Source: Burkholderiales bacterium (GTDB taxonomy: Bacteria > Pseudomonadota > Gammaproteobacteria > Burkholderiales > SG8-39). Taken from it: a stretch of DNA of 15,540 bases. Shown piece by piece: positions 1-9,380 of the stretch (position 1 is the stretch's first letter; every line of letters begins with the position of its first letter). Made by a program: the position numbers and the translations under genes. The stretch spans positions 1-15,540 of the forward strand of contig JAICPQ010000022.1 of assembly GCA_025929745.1 (NCBI GenBank), in the 5' to 3' direction. Below the pieces are notes generated by a model. It ran no database searches. It worked only from the letters and a program-made list of their open reading frames with translations, and was not told the DNA's origin.

Positions 1-1
1 C

Positions 2-1306
<1,305 letters not shown>

Positions 1307-1364
1307 GAATTGCGCTCGCGCGGTGGCGGCGCGCCCGTAAATTGCATAGCTTCGGGGCCGACCC

Positions 1365-3296
1365 ATGCCTGAGTTTCTGCGGACGACGACCGAGGCGCTG
1401 CGCACGAGCGAAGAACGGCTCCAGCTCGCCCTGCAGGCCGGCGGCAGCGGCGCGTGGGACTGGGATTTTTCGCGCGATGCCGCGGAGGTGTCGCCGTCGT
1501 ACCGCGAGCTCTTCGGGCTCGCGCCGGACGCACCGGTGACCTACGAGGTCTGGCTGTCGCATGTGCACCCGGAGGACCGCCAGCGCTGCCGCGAATACGG
1601 CGAGGCGTTCTTCGCTGGGCGCGAAACCGACTGGCGGCTGCAGTTCCGCATCGTGCGGGGCGACGGCAAGGTGCGCTGGCACCGCGCCATTGGCAAGGTC
1701 TACCGCGACGCGGCCGGCAAGCCGCTGCGCTTCATCGGCGTGTCGACCGACGTTACCGAGGAGCAGCGCGCGCTCGCCGCGTTGAGCGAGAGCGAGGCGC
1801 GCTTTCGCGCCATGGCCGACGGCCTGCCGCTCATCGTCTGGATGCACGACGCCGAGGGAGCGCAACAGTTCGTGAATCGCACGTTCCTCGAATATTTCGA
1901 CGTCGAGGAAGAGGAAATGAAGGGTGGGCGCTGGCAGCTATTGATGCATCCGGAGGACGGGCCGGTCTACGCCGAGGAGTTCATGGCCTGCGTGCGTGAG
2001 CGCAAGCCCTTCCACGCCGAAGTGCGCGTGCGCAACGGCAAGGGCGAATGGCGCAACCTCGAGTCGTGGGCGCGGCCGCGCTGGTCCGCGGCGGGCGAGT
2101 TCCTCGGCATGGTCGGCACGAGCGCCGATGTCACCGAGCGCCGGCGCATGGAGCAGGCGCTGCGCGATGCCGACCAGCGCAAGGATGAGTTTCTGGCGAT
2201 GCTCGGCCACGAGCTGCGCAATCCCCTGGCGGTGATTTCGCTCGCGCTGGACAGCTTCCGACTCGGGCTGTCGGCGGATTCGCCGCTCTCGCGCACGCGC
2301 GACGCGGCCGAACGGCAAGTTCGCATCCTAATCCGGCTGGTCGATGACCTGCTCGACAGCGCGCGCATCTCCACCGGGAAGATCGCGCTCAAGCGCGCGC
2401 GGCTTGCGCTCTCGGAGATCGTGCGCTCGGCGCTGGAAACCAGCCGGCTCGACCTCCAGGCAAAGCGCCACCAGCTCGTCGTGGAAGAAGACGGCGGCGA
2501 CCTCGAGGTCGAGGGCGACGAGGTGCGCCTCGTGCAGGTCGTGTCCAACATGCTCAACAACGCCGCCCGCTACACGCCCGAGGGAGGCCGCATCGCTGTG
2601 TCGCTCGCGCGCGATAGCGAGCACGCGGTGCTGCGTGTGCGGGACAACGGCATCGGCATCGACCCGCGCAACCTCGACGCGGTGTTCGATCTCTTCGTGC
2701 AGGGCCATGACCAGGCGCGCGCCCGCGGCGCGGGCCTGGGATTGGGCCTGTCGCTGGTGAGGAAGCTGGTCGAGCTGCACGGCGGCAGCGTCGCCGCGCT
2801 GAGCGAAGGGCCGGGGCGGGGCGCCGAGTTCGTGGTGCGCCTGCCCTTGGCCGGGACGGCAAAGAGCGCTTCGGCGAAGGGGCCGCAGCCGAAGCCTGGC
2901 TCCGGCGCGCGGCGCGTGCTGGTGGTGGACGACAATCGCGACGCCGCGGAATCGCTCGCGTCGCTCGTCGGCGCCCTCGGCCACGAGGTCCGCGAGGTCT
3001 ACAGCGGCGCCTCCGCGCTAGAAGCGGTGCCGAGCTTCAGACCGGACCTCATCGTGCTCGATATCGGCCTGCCGGACATGGACGGCTACGAAACGGCGCG
3101 GCGCATCCGCGAGCTGCCGGGCGGGCGTGAGGCGCGCATCGTGGCCGCGAGCGGGTATGGCGAGGTTGCGGGCGCGGCGCGCGAAGCCGGCATGGACGCC
3201 TACCTCGTTAAGCCGCTGCAGCTCGCGCAGCTGCAGCAAGTCCTCTCGCTCAGCCCGGCTTTGGCGCGAGCTGGCAGCTCGGGGTCGAGCGCATGA
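1365..3296 (+). CDS. PAS-PAS hybrid sensor histidine kinase with receiver domain
   Basis: This is a 643-residue cytoplasmic hybrid kinase with no membrane segment. PAS 1 covers about residues 18-138 and PAS 2 about 142-265; each ends in a PAC-like strand followed by DVTE. The H-box FLAMLGHELRNPLAVI has phospho-acceptor His282. The ATPase domain shows an N-box (NMLNNAARYTPEGG), G1 (DNGIGID), an F-box (VFDLFVQ) and G2 (GAGLGLGLSL). A receiver covers about residues 515-632, with acidic pair Asp522/Asp523, phospho-acceptor Asp566 (VLDIGLPDMDG) and Lys616. All phosphotransfer residues are intact, so an internal His-to-Asp relay is expected. The ATG at 1365 is the first start after an in-frame TAG at 1347 and has only a weak GGGG ribosome site. 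It lies 58 nt after the GAF kinase and may be co-transcribed with it. Its last 47 bases overlap the convergent cysteine-synthase gene. No output regulator is in the window. Confidence 0.94.
   Translation: MPEFLRTTTEALRTSEERLQLALQAGGSGAWDWDFSRDAAEVSPSYRELFGLAPDAPVTYEVWLSHVHPEDRQRCREYGEAFFAGRETDWRLQFRIVRGDGKVRWHRAIGKVYRDAAGKPLRFIGVSTDVTEEQRALAALSESEARFRAMADGLPLIVWMHDAEGAQQFVNRTFLEYFDVEEEEMKGGRWQLLMHPEDGPVYAEEFMACVRERKPFHAEVRVRNGKGEWRNLESWARPRWSAAGEFLGMVGTSADVTERRRMEQALRDADQRKDEFLAMLGHELRNPLAVISLALDSFRLGLSADSPLSRTRDAAERQVRILIRLVDDLLDSARISTGKIALKRARLALSEIVRSALETSRLDLQAKRHQLVVEEDGGDLEVEGDEVRLVQVVSNMLNNAARYTPEGGRIAVSLARDSEHAVLRVRDNGIGIDPRNLDAVFDLFVQGHDQARARGAGLGLGLSLVRKLVELHGGSVAALSEGPGRGAEFVVRLPLAGTAKSASAKGPQPKPGSGARRVLVVDDNRDAAESLASLVGALGHEVREVYSGASALEAVPSFRPDLIVLDIGLPDMDGYETARRIRELPGGREARIVAASGYGEVAGAAREAGMDAYLVKPLQLAQLQQVLSLSPALARAGSSGSSA
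3215..3237 (-). terminator. Hairpin just past the end of the minus-strand operon (possible terminator or 3' stabiliser)
   Basis: A perfect inverted repeat has 9-bp arms, GCTGCAGCT (3215-3223) and AGCTGCAGC (3229-3237), around a 5-nt CGCGC loop. On the minus strand it begins 12 nt after the stop codon of the PLP-enzyme gene (3250-3252), where an operon end would carry a terminator. No U-tract follows, so it is not a canonical Rho-independent terminator. It also encodes Leu-Gln-Leu-Ala-Gln-Leu-Gln in the receiver of the opposing gene, and repeated CTG-CAG codons could give the palindrome by chance. Confidence 0.3.
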
Positions 3297-4308
3297 TGGC
3301 GAGCTCTTCCTCGGTCATGTCGGCCGGGATGTCGGCGAAGAGCGGCGTCGAGAGGTAGCGCTCGCCGGTGTCCGGCAGCATGGCGAGGATGGTCGACCCC
3401 TTGGGCGCTTGTTGCGCCACCTTGAGGGCGGCGGCGAAGGTGCCGCCGGCGGTAATGCCGACGAAGATACCTTCCTTCTGCGCGAGATCCTTACTGCACT
3501 TCATCGCCTCGGGTGCAGCGATGGTCAGCAGCTGGTGGATCAGGTTCATGTCGACCGCGTCGCCGGTGAGCTTGGGCACGAAGTCCGGGCCCCAGCCCTG
3601 CATCGGGTGCGGCTTCCACGCCGGGTGCGATTTTACCGGCGAGCCGTCGGCCTTACGTTCCTGCTGCGCCGCGCCGGCGGTCAGCATCGGAGCATCGACG
3701 GGCTCGCAGACCACGATCTTGGTCTCCGGCCGCTCCTTCTGGAGGACGCGCCCAACGCCTTTCAGCGTTCCGCCGGTGCCGAATCCGGTCACCCAATAGT
3801 CGAGCCGCTGCCCGGCGAAGTCGCGGATGATCTCGCGCGCCGTAGTGCGCGAGTGGTAGTCGGCGTTCGCCTCGTTCTCGAATTGGCGCGTGAGGAACCA
3901 GCCGTTCTTTTCGGCGAGCTCCACGGCCTTCTTCACCATCCCGGTGCCGCGCTCCGGCGCCGGGGTGATGACCACCTTGGCGCCGAGGAAGCGCATCAGC
4001 CTGCGGCGCTCGACGCTGAAGCTCTCCGCCATGGTCACGACGAGCGGGTAGCCCTTCTGCGCGCACACCATGGCGAGCCCGATGCCGGTGTTGCCGCTCG
4101 TCGCCTCGATCACGGTCTGGCCGGGCTTGAGCTTGCCGCTCCGCTCGGCGTCCTCGATCACGCCGAGCGCGAGCCGATCCTTTACGGAGCCGAGCGGGTT
4201 GAATGCTTCAATCTTGACGTAGAGATCGACGCCTGCCGGCGCAAGCTTGCCGATCTTCACCACCGGCGTGTTGCCGACGGTCTCGAGAATGCTGCCATAT
4301 TTGGCCAT
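3250..4308 (-). CDS. PLP-dependent cysteine synthase family protein
   Basis: This 352-residue protein is a fold-type II PLP enzyme of the cysteine synthase / cystathionine beta-synthase family. Such enzymes typically replace the acetyl group of O-acetylserine with sulfide to give cysteine. The PLP lysine is Lys43 (NPLGSVKDR), the substrate-binding loop is TSGNTG (70-75), and the phosphate-binding glycine loop is GFGTGG (175-180). The C-terminal LPDTGERYLST is also typical. It is longer than classical CysK (about 310-325 residues) because of an insertion near 213-240 ending in PHPMQGWGPDFVP and an extended tail. The usual GISSG loop reads GITAGGT, so the exact substrate is uncertain. The ATG lies 2 nt after the stop of the small upstream gene, with no strong ribosome site, so translation is probably coupled. 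It is the last gene of a beta-oxidation operon, an unexpected partner, and its end overlaps the hybrid kinase. Confidence 0.9.
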   Translation of the reverse strand: MAKYGSILETVGNTPVVKIGKLAPAGVDLYVKIEAFNPLGSVKDRLALGVIEDAERSGKLKPGQTVIEATSGNTGIGLAMVCAQKGYPLVVTMAESFSVERRRLMRFLGAKVVITPAPERGTGMVKKAVELAEKNGWFLTRQFENEANADYHSRTTAREIIRDFAGQRLDYWVTGFGTGGTLKGVGRVLQKERPETKIVVCEPVDAPMLTAGAAQQERKADGSPVKSHPAWKPHPMQGWGPDFVPKLTGDAVDMNLIHQLLTIAAPEAMKCSKDLAQKEGIFVGITAGGTFAAALKVAQQAPKGSTILAMLPDTGERYLSTPLFADIPADMTEEELAIMRSTPSCQLAPKPG

Positions 4309-4310
4309 GG

Positions 4311-4595
4311 TTATTTCCGTTTCTTAAGGTCGTTCACGGTGAAATCGCCGGTGAAGTCGAGGTCGTGGTGTCCCTTTTCCGCGCTCGCCTCGAGAAGGCC
4401 GAGTTCGGCGAGCTCGTCGAGGAGATGCTCGAGCTCCGTCTCCGAGTAGCGCGCCAGTCGCGTACGCAGGTTGTCCAGATGCGTCGGCGCCTCGCCGACT
4501 AGGCCAAGCACCCGGCGATACTCAATCGGCACGCCGGCATCCTGTCGTTGCCAGGCAAGCTTGCCGGTGGCCGTGCGTCGGTAGAGTTTAGGCAA
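4311..4595 (-). CDS. Small winged-helix-like protein of unknown function
   Basis: This is a 94-residue protein whose function I cannot name. It begins PKLYRRTATGKLAW after the start codon. The middle, about residues 24-68 (EYRRVLGLVG to LAELGLLEAS), looks like a helix-turn-helix or winged-helix core ending in an ELGLL wing-type motif. A charged, lysine-rich tail ends in LKKRK. No ATG or GTG lies ahead of the probable core in this frame. I chose TTG 4595 because it gives an 8-nt overlap with the thiolase stop, the same overlap as at the thiolase start. A TTG at 4652 is the alternative and would overlap the thiolase by 65 nt. Neither has a clear ribosome site. It lies between the thiolase and the PLP enzyme with almost no spacing. 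It could be a DNA-binding regulator or a protein-interaction module; that is inference only. Confidence 0.7.
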   Translation of the reverse strand: MPKLYRRTATGKLAWQRQDAGVPIEYRRVLGLVGEAPTHLDNLRTRLARYSETELEHLLDELAELGLLEASAEKGHHDLDFTGDFTVNDLKKRK

Positions 4596-5766
4596 CTTCG
4601 AAGAGGCCCGCGGCGCCCATACCGCCGCCGATGCACATAGTGACAACCACAAGCTTCGCGCCGCGGCGCTTTCCCTCGATGAGCGCGTGGCCGACGAGGC
4701 GCGCGCCGCTCATGCCGTAGGGGTGGCCGACCGCGATGGCGCCGCCGTTCACGTTCAGCTTGTCGTTCGGGATGCCGATGCGGTCCCGGCAGTAGATGAC
4801 CTGCACCGCGAAGGCCTCGTTCAGCTCCCACAGGTCGATGTCGGCGACCCGCTTTCCCGCGTTCTCGAGCAATTTCGGGACGGCAAAGACCGGTCCGATG
4901 CCCATCTCCTTGGGGTCGCAGCCCGCGACCGCGAAGCCGCGGAATACGCCGAGCGGCGCGAGGTTGCGCCGCGCGGCTTCCTTGGCGCTCATCACGACTG
5001 CCGCCGAAGCGCCGTCGGAGAACTGGCTCGCGTTGCCGGCGGCGATGCAGCCGCCTTCGATCGCCGGCTTGATCTGCGACACGCCTTCGTAATTGGTGTC
5101 GGGCCGGATGCCCTCGTCCTCGCTCGCCGTGACCTCGCGCACCGTGTCGTGGCCGGTGTTCTTGTCCACCACCTTCATCTTCGTGGTGATCGGCACGATC
5201 TCGTCCTTGAACTTTCCCTCGGCGCGGGCTTTGGCGGCGCGCTGCTGGCTTTGCACGCCGAACTCGTCCTGCTTCTCGCGCGAGATGTCGTAGCGCTTCG
5301 CCACGTATTCCGCCGTCTGCAGCATCGGCCAGTAGGTCTCCGGCTTGTGCCGGTGCAGCCACTCGTCCTGGAAGTGGTGCTTGTTCATCTCGTTCTGCAC
5401 GAGCGAGATGGACTCCACGCCGCCGGCGACGAATACGTCGCCTTCGCCGGTCATGATGCGCTGCGCCGCCAGCGCGATCGTTTGCAGACCCGAGGAGCAG
5501 AACCGGTTGACGGTCATGCCCGGCACGGTGACCGGGCAGCCGGCGCGGACCGCGATCTGTCGCGCGATGTTCCAGCCGGTGGCCCCTTCGGGGTTGGCGC
5601 AGCCGATGATGACGTCGTCGACCTCGTCGGCATCGACTCTCGCGCGCTCGAGCGCCGCGTGCACGACGTGGCCGCCCATCTTGGCACCGTGGGTGAGATT
5701 GAGCGCGCCTTTCCAGCTCTTGCAGAGCGGCGTGCGTGCGGTAGAGACCACCACTGCGTCAACCAT
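4588..5766 (-). CDS. Thiolase (acetyl-CoA acyltransferase)
   Basis: This is a 392-residue thiolase, the family's usual length. It catalyses CoA-dependent cleavage of 3-ketoacyl-CoA to acetyl-CoA and a shortened acyl-CoA, the last step of beta-oxidation. Nucleophile Cys90 lies in NRFCSSG, His348 in the GHPYGMSGAR motif, and the second active-site Cys378 in the CIGGGMGAAG motif. NEAFA (316-320) is also conserved. The frame is open further upstream, but the ATG at 5766 is preceded by a perfect AGGAGG (5771-5776, 4 nt away) and begins with the typical MVDAVVVSTARTP. This start overlaps the end of the upstream bifunctional gene by 8 nt (ATGGTTGA), the classic arrangement of paired beta-oxidation subunits. 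The two products probably act together, as in FadB-FadA complexes. A biosynthetic acetyl-CoA acetyltransferase is possible but less likely beside this partner. Confidence 0.95.
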   Translation of the reverse strand: MVDAVVVSTARTPLCKSWKGALNLTHGAKMGGHVVHAALERARVDADEVDDVIIGCANPEGATGWNIARQIAVRAGCPVTVPGMTVNRFCSSGLQTIALAAQRIMTGEGDVFVAGGVESISLVQNEMNKHHFQDEWLHRHKPETYWPMLQTAEYVAKRYDISREKQDEFGVQSQQRAAKARAEGKFKDEIVPITTKMKVVDKNTGHDTVREVTASEDEGIRPDTNYEGVSQIKPAIEGGCIAAGNASQFSDGASAAVVMSAKEAARRNLAPLGVFRGFAVAGCDPKEMGIGPVFAVPKLLENAGKRVADIDLWELNEAFAVQVIYCRDRIGIPNDKLNVNGGAIAVGHPYGMSGARLVGHALIEGKRRGAKLVVVTMCIGGGMGAAGLFEVA

Positions 5767-7834
5767 TGAACCTCCTGCCTTCCTTGGCGAGCTTCGCAAG
5801 GAGCGGCGCGGGCTGCCACTGCGAGCCTTGATAGCCGTCCTGGAAGCGTTTGATGGATGAAAGAACCTTGTCGAGGCCCACCTGGTCGGCATAGAACATG
5901 GGTCCGCCGCGGTAGGGCGGGAAGCCGTAGCCGGTGAGGTAGACCATGTCGATGTCGGAGGCGCGCAGCGCGATGCCCTCGTCGAGGATGCGCGCGCCTT
6001 CGTTCGCCAGCGCGTAGATGCAGCGCTCGACGATCTCGTCGTCGGCGATCTTGCGCGGCGTGATCTTGATTTCCTTGCGGTAGTTTTCGAGCAGCTTCTC
6101 GACTTCGGGGTCCGGCACAGGCTTGCGGCTGCCTTTTTCGTAGCGGTACCAGCCGCGCCCGCTCTTCTGGCCGAACCAGCCTTTCTCGCAGATGCGGTCG
6201 GCGAACTTCGAATACACCATGTCGGGACGCTCCTTCGCGCGGCGCTTGCGGATCTCCCAGCCGATGTCGTTGCCCGCCATGTCGTACATCGCGAACGGGC
6301 CCATCGCCATGCCCCAGCGCTGCAGCGCGCCGTCGATCTGCGCCGGCGTCGCGCCTTCCTCCAGCAGAAAGAGACTCTGCTGCACGTATTTCTCGAGCAT
6401 GCGATTGCCGATGAAGCCGTCGCAGACGCCGGAGATCACCGGCAGCTTCTTGAGCGTCTTGCCCAGCTTCATCGTCGTGGCGAGCACATCCTTCGCGGTC
6501 TTCTTGCCACGCACCACTTCCAGAAGCCGCATCACGTTCGCCGGCGAGAAGAAATGCGTGCCGATCACGTCCTCGGGACGCGTCGTCGCGGCGGCGATCT
6601 TGTCGACGTCGAGCGTTGAAGTGTTGGTTGCGAGAATCGCGCCCTGCTGCACGATGCCGTCGAGCTTCTTGAAGAGCTCCTGCTTGACGTCCATGCGTTC
6701 GAACGCCGCTTCGATCACGATATCGGCGTCCGCGACCTTGCCGAGGTTGCTGTTGCCGTTGATGAGCGCCATGCGCCTGTCCATGTCAGCCGCGGTAAGG
6801 CGACCTTTCTCCACCGTGGCGGCATAGTTGCCCTTGATCCGTTGCATGCCCTTATCGACCGCTTCCTGCGTCATGTCGATGAGCGTGACCGGGATGCCGG
6901 CGTTGGCGAAGCACATGGCGATGCCGCCGCCCATCGTCCCCGCGCCGATCACAGCCGCCTTGCGGATCGGACGCACCTGCGTGTCCTCGGGGACATCCGG
7001 GATCTTGCTCGTCTGGCGCTCGGCGAAGAACATGTGGCGCAGCGCCTTGGATTCGGCGCTGGCCACGAGGCGCGCGAAACGCTCGCGCTCGATTTTTCGT
7101 CCTTCGTCGAACGGCAAGCTCGCCGCCGCGGCGGCGCAAGCCACGATCTCGAGCGGCGCCGGGTAGCCGCGCGACTCGGCTGCCACCTGATCGCGCGCCT
7201 TTGCAAAAAAAGCTTCCACATCGCCTTCAAGCTTTGCCGGCATCTCGCGAATGCGGCGGACCGGCGGTTTGCGCTGCGCGAATTGGAGCGCCGCCTGGAG
7301 AAGGTCGCCGCTCACCACCTCGTCCACAAGCCCGAGGTCCTTGGCTCTTTGCGCGCTGATCGGGGTGCCGGTCGTCATCATGCGCAGTGCCTCGGCCATC
7401 GGCACGATCCGCGGCAGCCGCTGCGTGCCGCCGGAGCCGGGCAGGATGCCGAGCTTCACTTCGGGCAGGCCGAGCTGCGCTTTAGGCTCGGCGAGCCGGT
7501 AGTGGCAGCCGAGCGCGAGCTCGAGCCCGCCGCCGAGCGCGAAGCCCGAAATCGCCGCAATCAGCGGCTTCTTCATGGCGTCCTGCTGGTCGTTCACTTC
7601 GAAGAGGTCGGGCTTTTCGCGCGGCTTGCCGAACTCCCGGATGTCGGCGCCGCCGGAAAAGGCCTTTCCGGCGCCGATCAGGACCACGCCTTTCACCGCC
7701 GGATCAGACTCGGCCTTCTTTAGCCCCTCCATGAGCCCCGCGCGCAATGCGTTGCCCAAGCCATTCACCGGCGGGTTGTTCATGGTGATGACGGCAACGC
7801 CGTCGCGGACGGTGTATTGAGCGACATCGCTCAT
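5759..7834 (-). CDS. Bifunctional enoyl-CoA hydratase / 3-hydroxyacyl-CoA dehydrogenase
   Basis: This 691-residue protein is a FadB/FadJ-like beta-oxidation multienzyme. It hydrates 2-enoyl-CoA and oxidises the resulting 3-hydroxyacyl-CoA with NAD. The N-terminal crotonase domain (about 1-190) has oxyanion-hole segment SGGADIREF and both hydratase glutamates, Glu105 (GGGLELA) and Glu125 (GLPEVKLG). The NAD-binding domain starts near 292 with GAGTMG (298-303). Dehydrogenase residues include Ser406 (NTST), His427 (GTHFFSP), Glu439 and Asn477 (GNRM). Two C-terminal dehydrogenase domains follow, with GWFGQKSGRGWYRY near 552-565 and GYGFPPYRGGP near 635-645. Length is close to FadJ (about 714). 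The ATG at 7834 has GGAGG 7 nt upstream. It is the first gene of the minus-strand operon, and the thiolase start overlaps its stop. Confidence 0.95.
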   Translation of the reverse strand: MSDVAQYTVRDGVAVITMNNPPVNGLGNALRAGLMEGLKKAESDPAVKGVVLIGAGKAFSGGADIREFGKPREKPDLFEVNDQQDAMKKPLIAAISGFALGGGLELALGCHYRLAEPKAQLGLPEVKLGILPGSGGTQRLPRIVPMAEALRMMTTGTPISAQRAKDLGLVDEVVSGDLLQAALQFAQRKPPVRRIREMPAKLEGDVEAFFAKARDQVAAESRGYPAPLEIVACAAAAASLPFDEGRKIERERFARLVASAESKALRHMFFAERQTSKIPDVPEDTQVRPIRKAAVIGAGTMGGGIAMCFANAGIPVTLIDMTQEAVDKGMQRIKGNYAATVEKGRLTAADMDRRMALINGNSNLGKVADADIVIEAAFERMDVKQELFKKLDGIVQQGAILATNTSTLDVDKIAAATTRPEDVIGTHFFSPANVMRLLEVVRGKKTAKDVLATTMKLGKTLKKLPVISGVCDGFIGNRMLEKYVQQSLFLLEEGATPAQIDGALQRWGMAMGPFAMYDMAGNDIGWEIRKRRAKERPDMVYSKFADRICEKGWFGQKSGRGWYRYEKGSRKPVPDPEVEKLLENYRKEIKITPRKIADDEIVERCIYALANEGARILDEGIALRASDIDMVYLTGYGFPPYRGGPMFYADQVGLDKVLSSIKRFQDGYQGSQWQPAPLLAKLAKEGRRFNG
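7818..7833. promoter_or_regulatory. Inverted repeat over the start of the bifunctional gene (candidate operator)
   Basis: TGAGCGA-CA-TCGCTCA is a perfect dyad with 7-bp arms and a 2-nt centre. It covers the start codon and first codons of the bifunctional gene, beside the divergent promoter region. Its size and symmetry suit a dimeric repressor, but it also encodes Met-Ser-Asp-Val-Ala, so coincidence is possible. I do not match it to a named regulator. Confidence 0.3.
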
Positions 7835-7900
7835 CGAAGGGCCTCCAGGGAACGGCCGATTTTAACTGCTGTGCAGATACAATCCATCGGAGGAGGAGGA
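7835..7900. promoter_or_regulatory. Divergent intergenic region with two candidate promoters
   Basis: These 66 nt separate the two divergent operons and include a short AT-richer island in GC-rich surroundings (7859-7884). On the plus strand TACAAT (7878-7883) is a good -10 match. On the minus strand TAAAAT (7864-7859) is another. Neither has a convincing -35 at the right spacing. The -35 positions implied for each promoter fall around the other's -10, so the two polymerase sites would overlap. Ribosome sites flank the region: GGAGG for the bifunctional gene (7846-7842, read on the minus strand) and GGAGGAGGAGG for livG (7889-7899). Confidence 0.4.
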
Positions 7901-8669
7901 TTGGCCGGAGCCGTGGCTTCGCAGCCCTTGCTGCGCGTCCAGGATGTCGCCGTTCGCTTCGGCGGCATCGTCGCGCTCGACGGCGTTTCCTTCGACGTCA
8001 TGCCCGGGCACATCGTCGGGCTGATCGGTCCCAACGGTGCAGGCAAGACGACGCTGTTCAACTGCGTGTCGCGGCTCTACGAATGCGAGCGCGGCGATAT
8101 CGGCTTTGACGGCTCGAGCCTGCTCGCGGTGCCGCGGCATCGGATCGCGGCGCTCGGCATCGGGCGCACATTTCAGAACCTCGCGCTCTTTCGCACGATG
8201 AGCGTGCTCGATAACGTGATGGTCGGACGGCACTGCCGCACCAGCGGCGGATTCTTTGCCAACGCCCTGCGCCTGCCGTTCGCCATCCGGAGCGACCGGG
8301 AGGCGCGCGAGTACGCCCACGCGCTCCTCACGCTGCTCGGCCTCGAATCGGTCGCCGCAACCCGCGTGTCGGAACTTCCGTTCGGCACGCAGAAGCGGGT
8401 GGAGCTCGCGCGCGCGCTCGCTTCGCAGCCGAAGCTCCTGCTCCTCGACGAGCCGGCGAGCGGGCTCAATCATGAGGAGGTCGGAAAGCTCGGAGCGCTG
8501 ATCCGCGGCTTGCGCGAAAAGCTCAGGCTGACCGTGCTCCTCGTCGAGCACCATATGAACCTCGTGATGAGCATCTCCGACTGGGTGGTGGCGCTCAACT
8601 TCGGCCGGCGCATCGCGCAGGGCGCGTCGGCCGAAGTGCGCGAGCACCCCGAGCTCGTGAAGGCCTACC

Positions 8670-8683
<14 letters not shown>
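7901..8683 (+). CDS. livG: Branched-chain amino acid-type ABC transporter ATP-binding protein LivG
   Basis: This is one of two cytoplasmic ATPases of a Liv-type (HAAT family) ABC importer. In the 260-residue form it has Walker A GPNGAGKT (43-50), a Q-loop in RTFQN, signature LPFGTQKR in place of LSGGQ (usual in LivG), Walker B LLLLDEP with Asp183/Glu184, and H-loop His217. The frame is open back to 7817, which would run into the divergent gene. I chose TTG 7901 because the GGAGG at 7889 lies 7 nt upstream and the length matches LivG. GTG 7871 and GTG 7913 are alternatives. The stop overlaps livF by 14 nt. The substrate may be a carboxylic acid rather than an amino acid, given the downstream acyl-CoA genes. 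Confidence 0.92.

Positions 8684-9379
<696 letters not shown>

Positions 9380-9380
<1 letters not shown>

Noticed and set aside
1307..1364. Possible promoter or terminator between the two kinases
   Set aside because: The gap holds a GC-rich stretch with a GGCGCGCC palindrome and a TAAATT, but there is no properly spaced -35 and no hairpin followed by a T-run. I cannot support either call.
3127..4449. 440-codon plus-strand open frame opposite the PLP enzyme
   Set aside because: It is antisense to a gene with an intact PLP-binding lysine and loops, its composition is low-complexity, and it has no motif of its own.
4687..5769. 360-codon plus-strand open frame opposite the thiolase
   Set aside because: It is the mirror of a well-supported thiolase; the product is dominated by Ala, Arg, Asp, His and Val without a recognisable domain.
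5767..5892. Longer thiolase N-terminus from 5892
   Set aside because: The extra residues are unlike thiolases and run inside the bifunctional gene; the perfect AGGAGG before ATG 5766 decides the start.
7817..7900. Upstream extension of livG to TTG 7817
   Set aside because: It would overlap the divergent gene's start and add residues with no family similarity; the strong ribosome site at 7889 supports TTG 7901.
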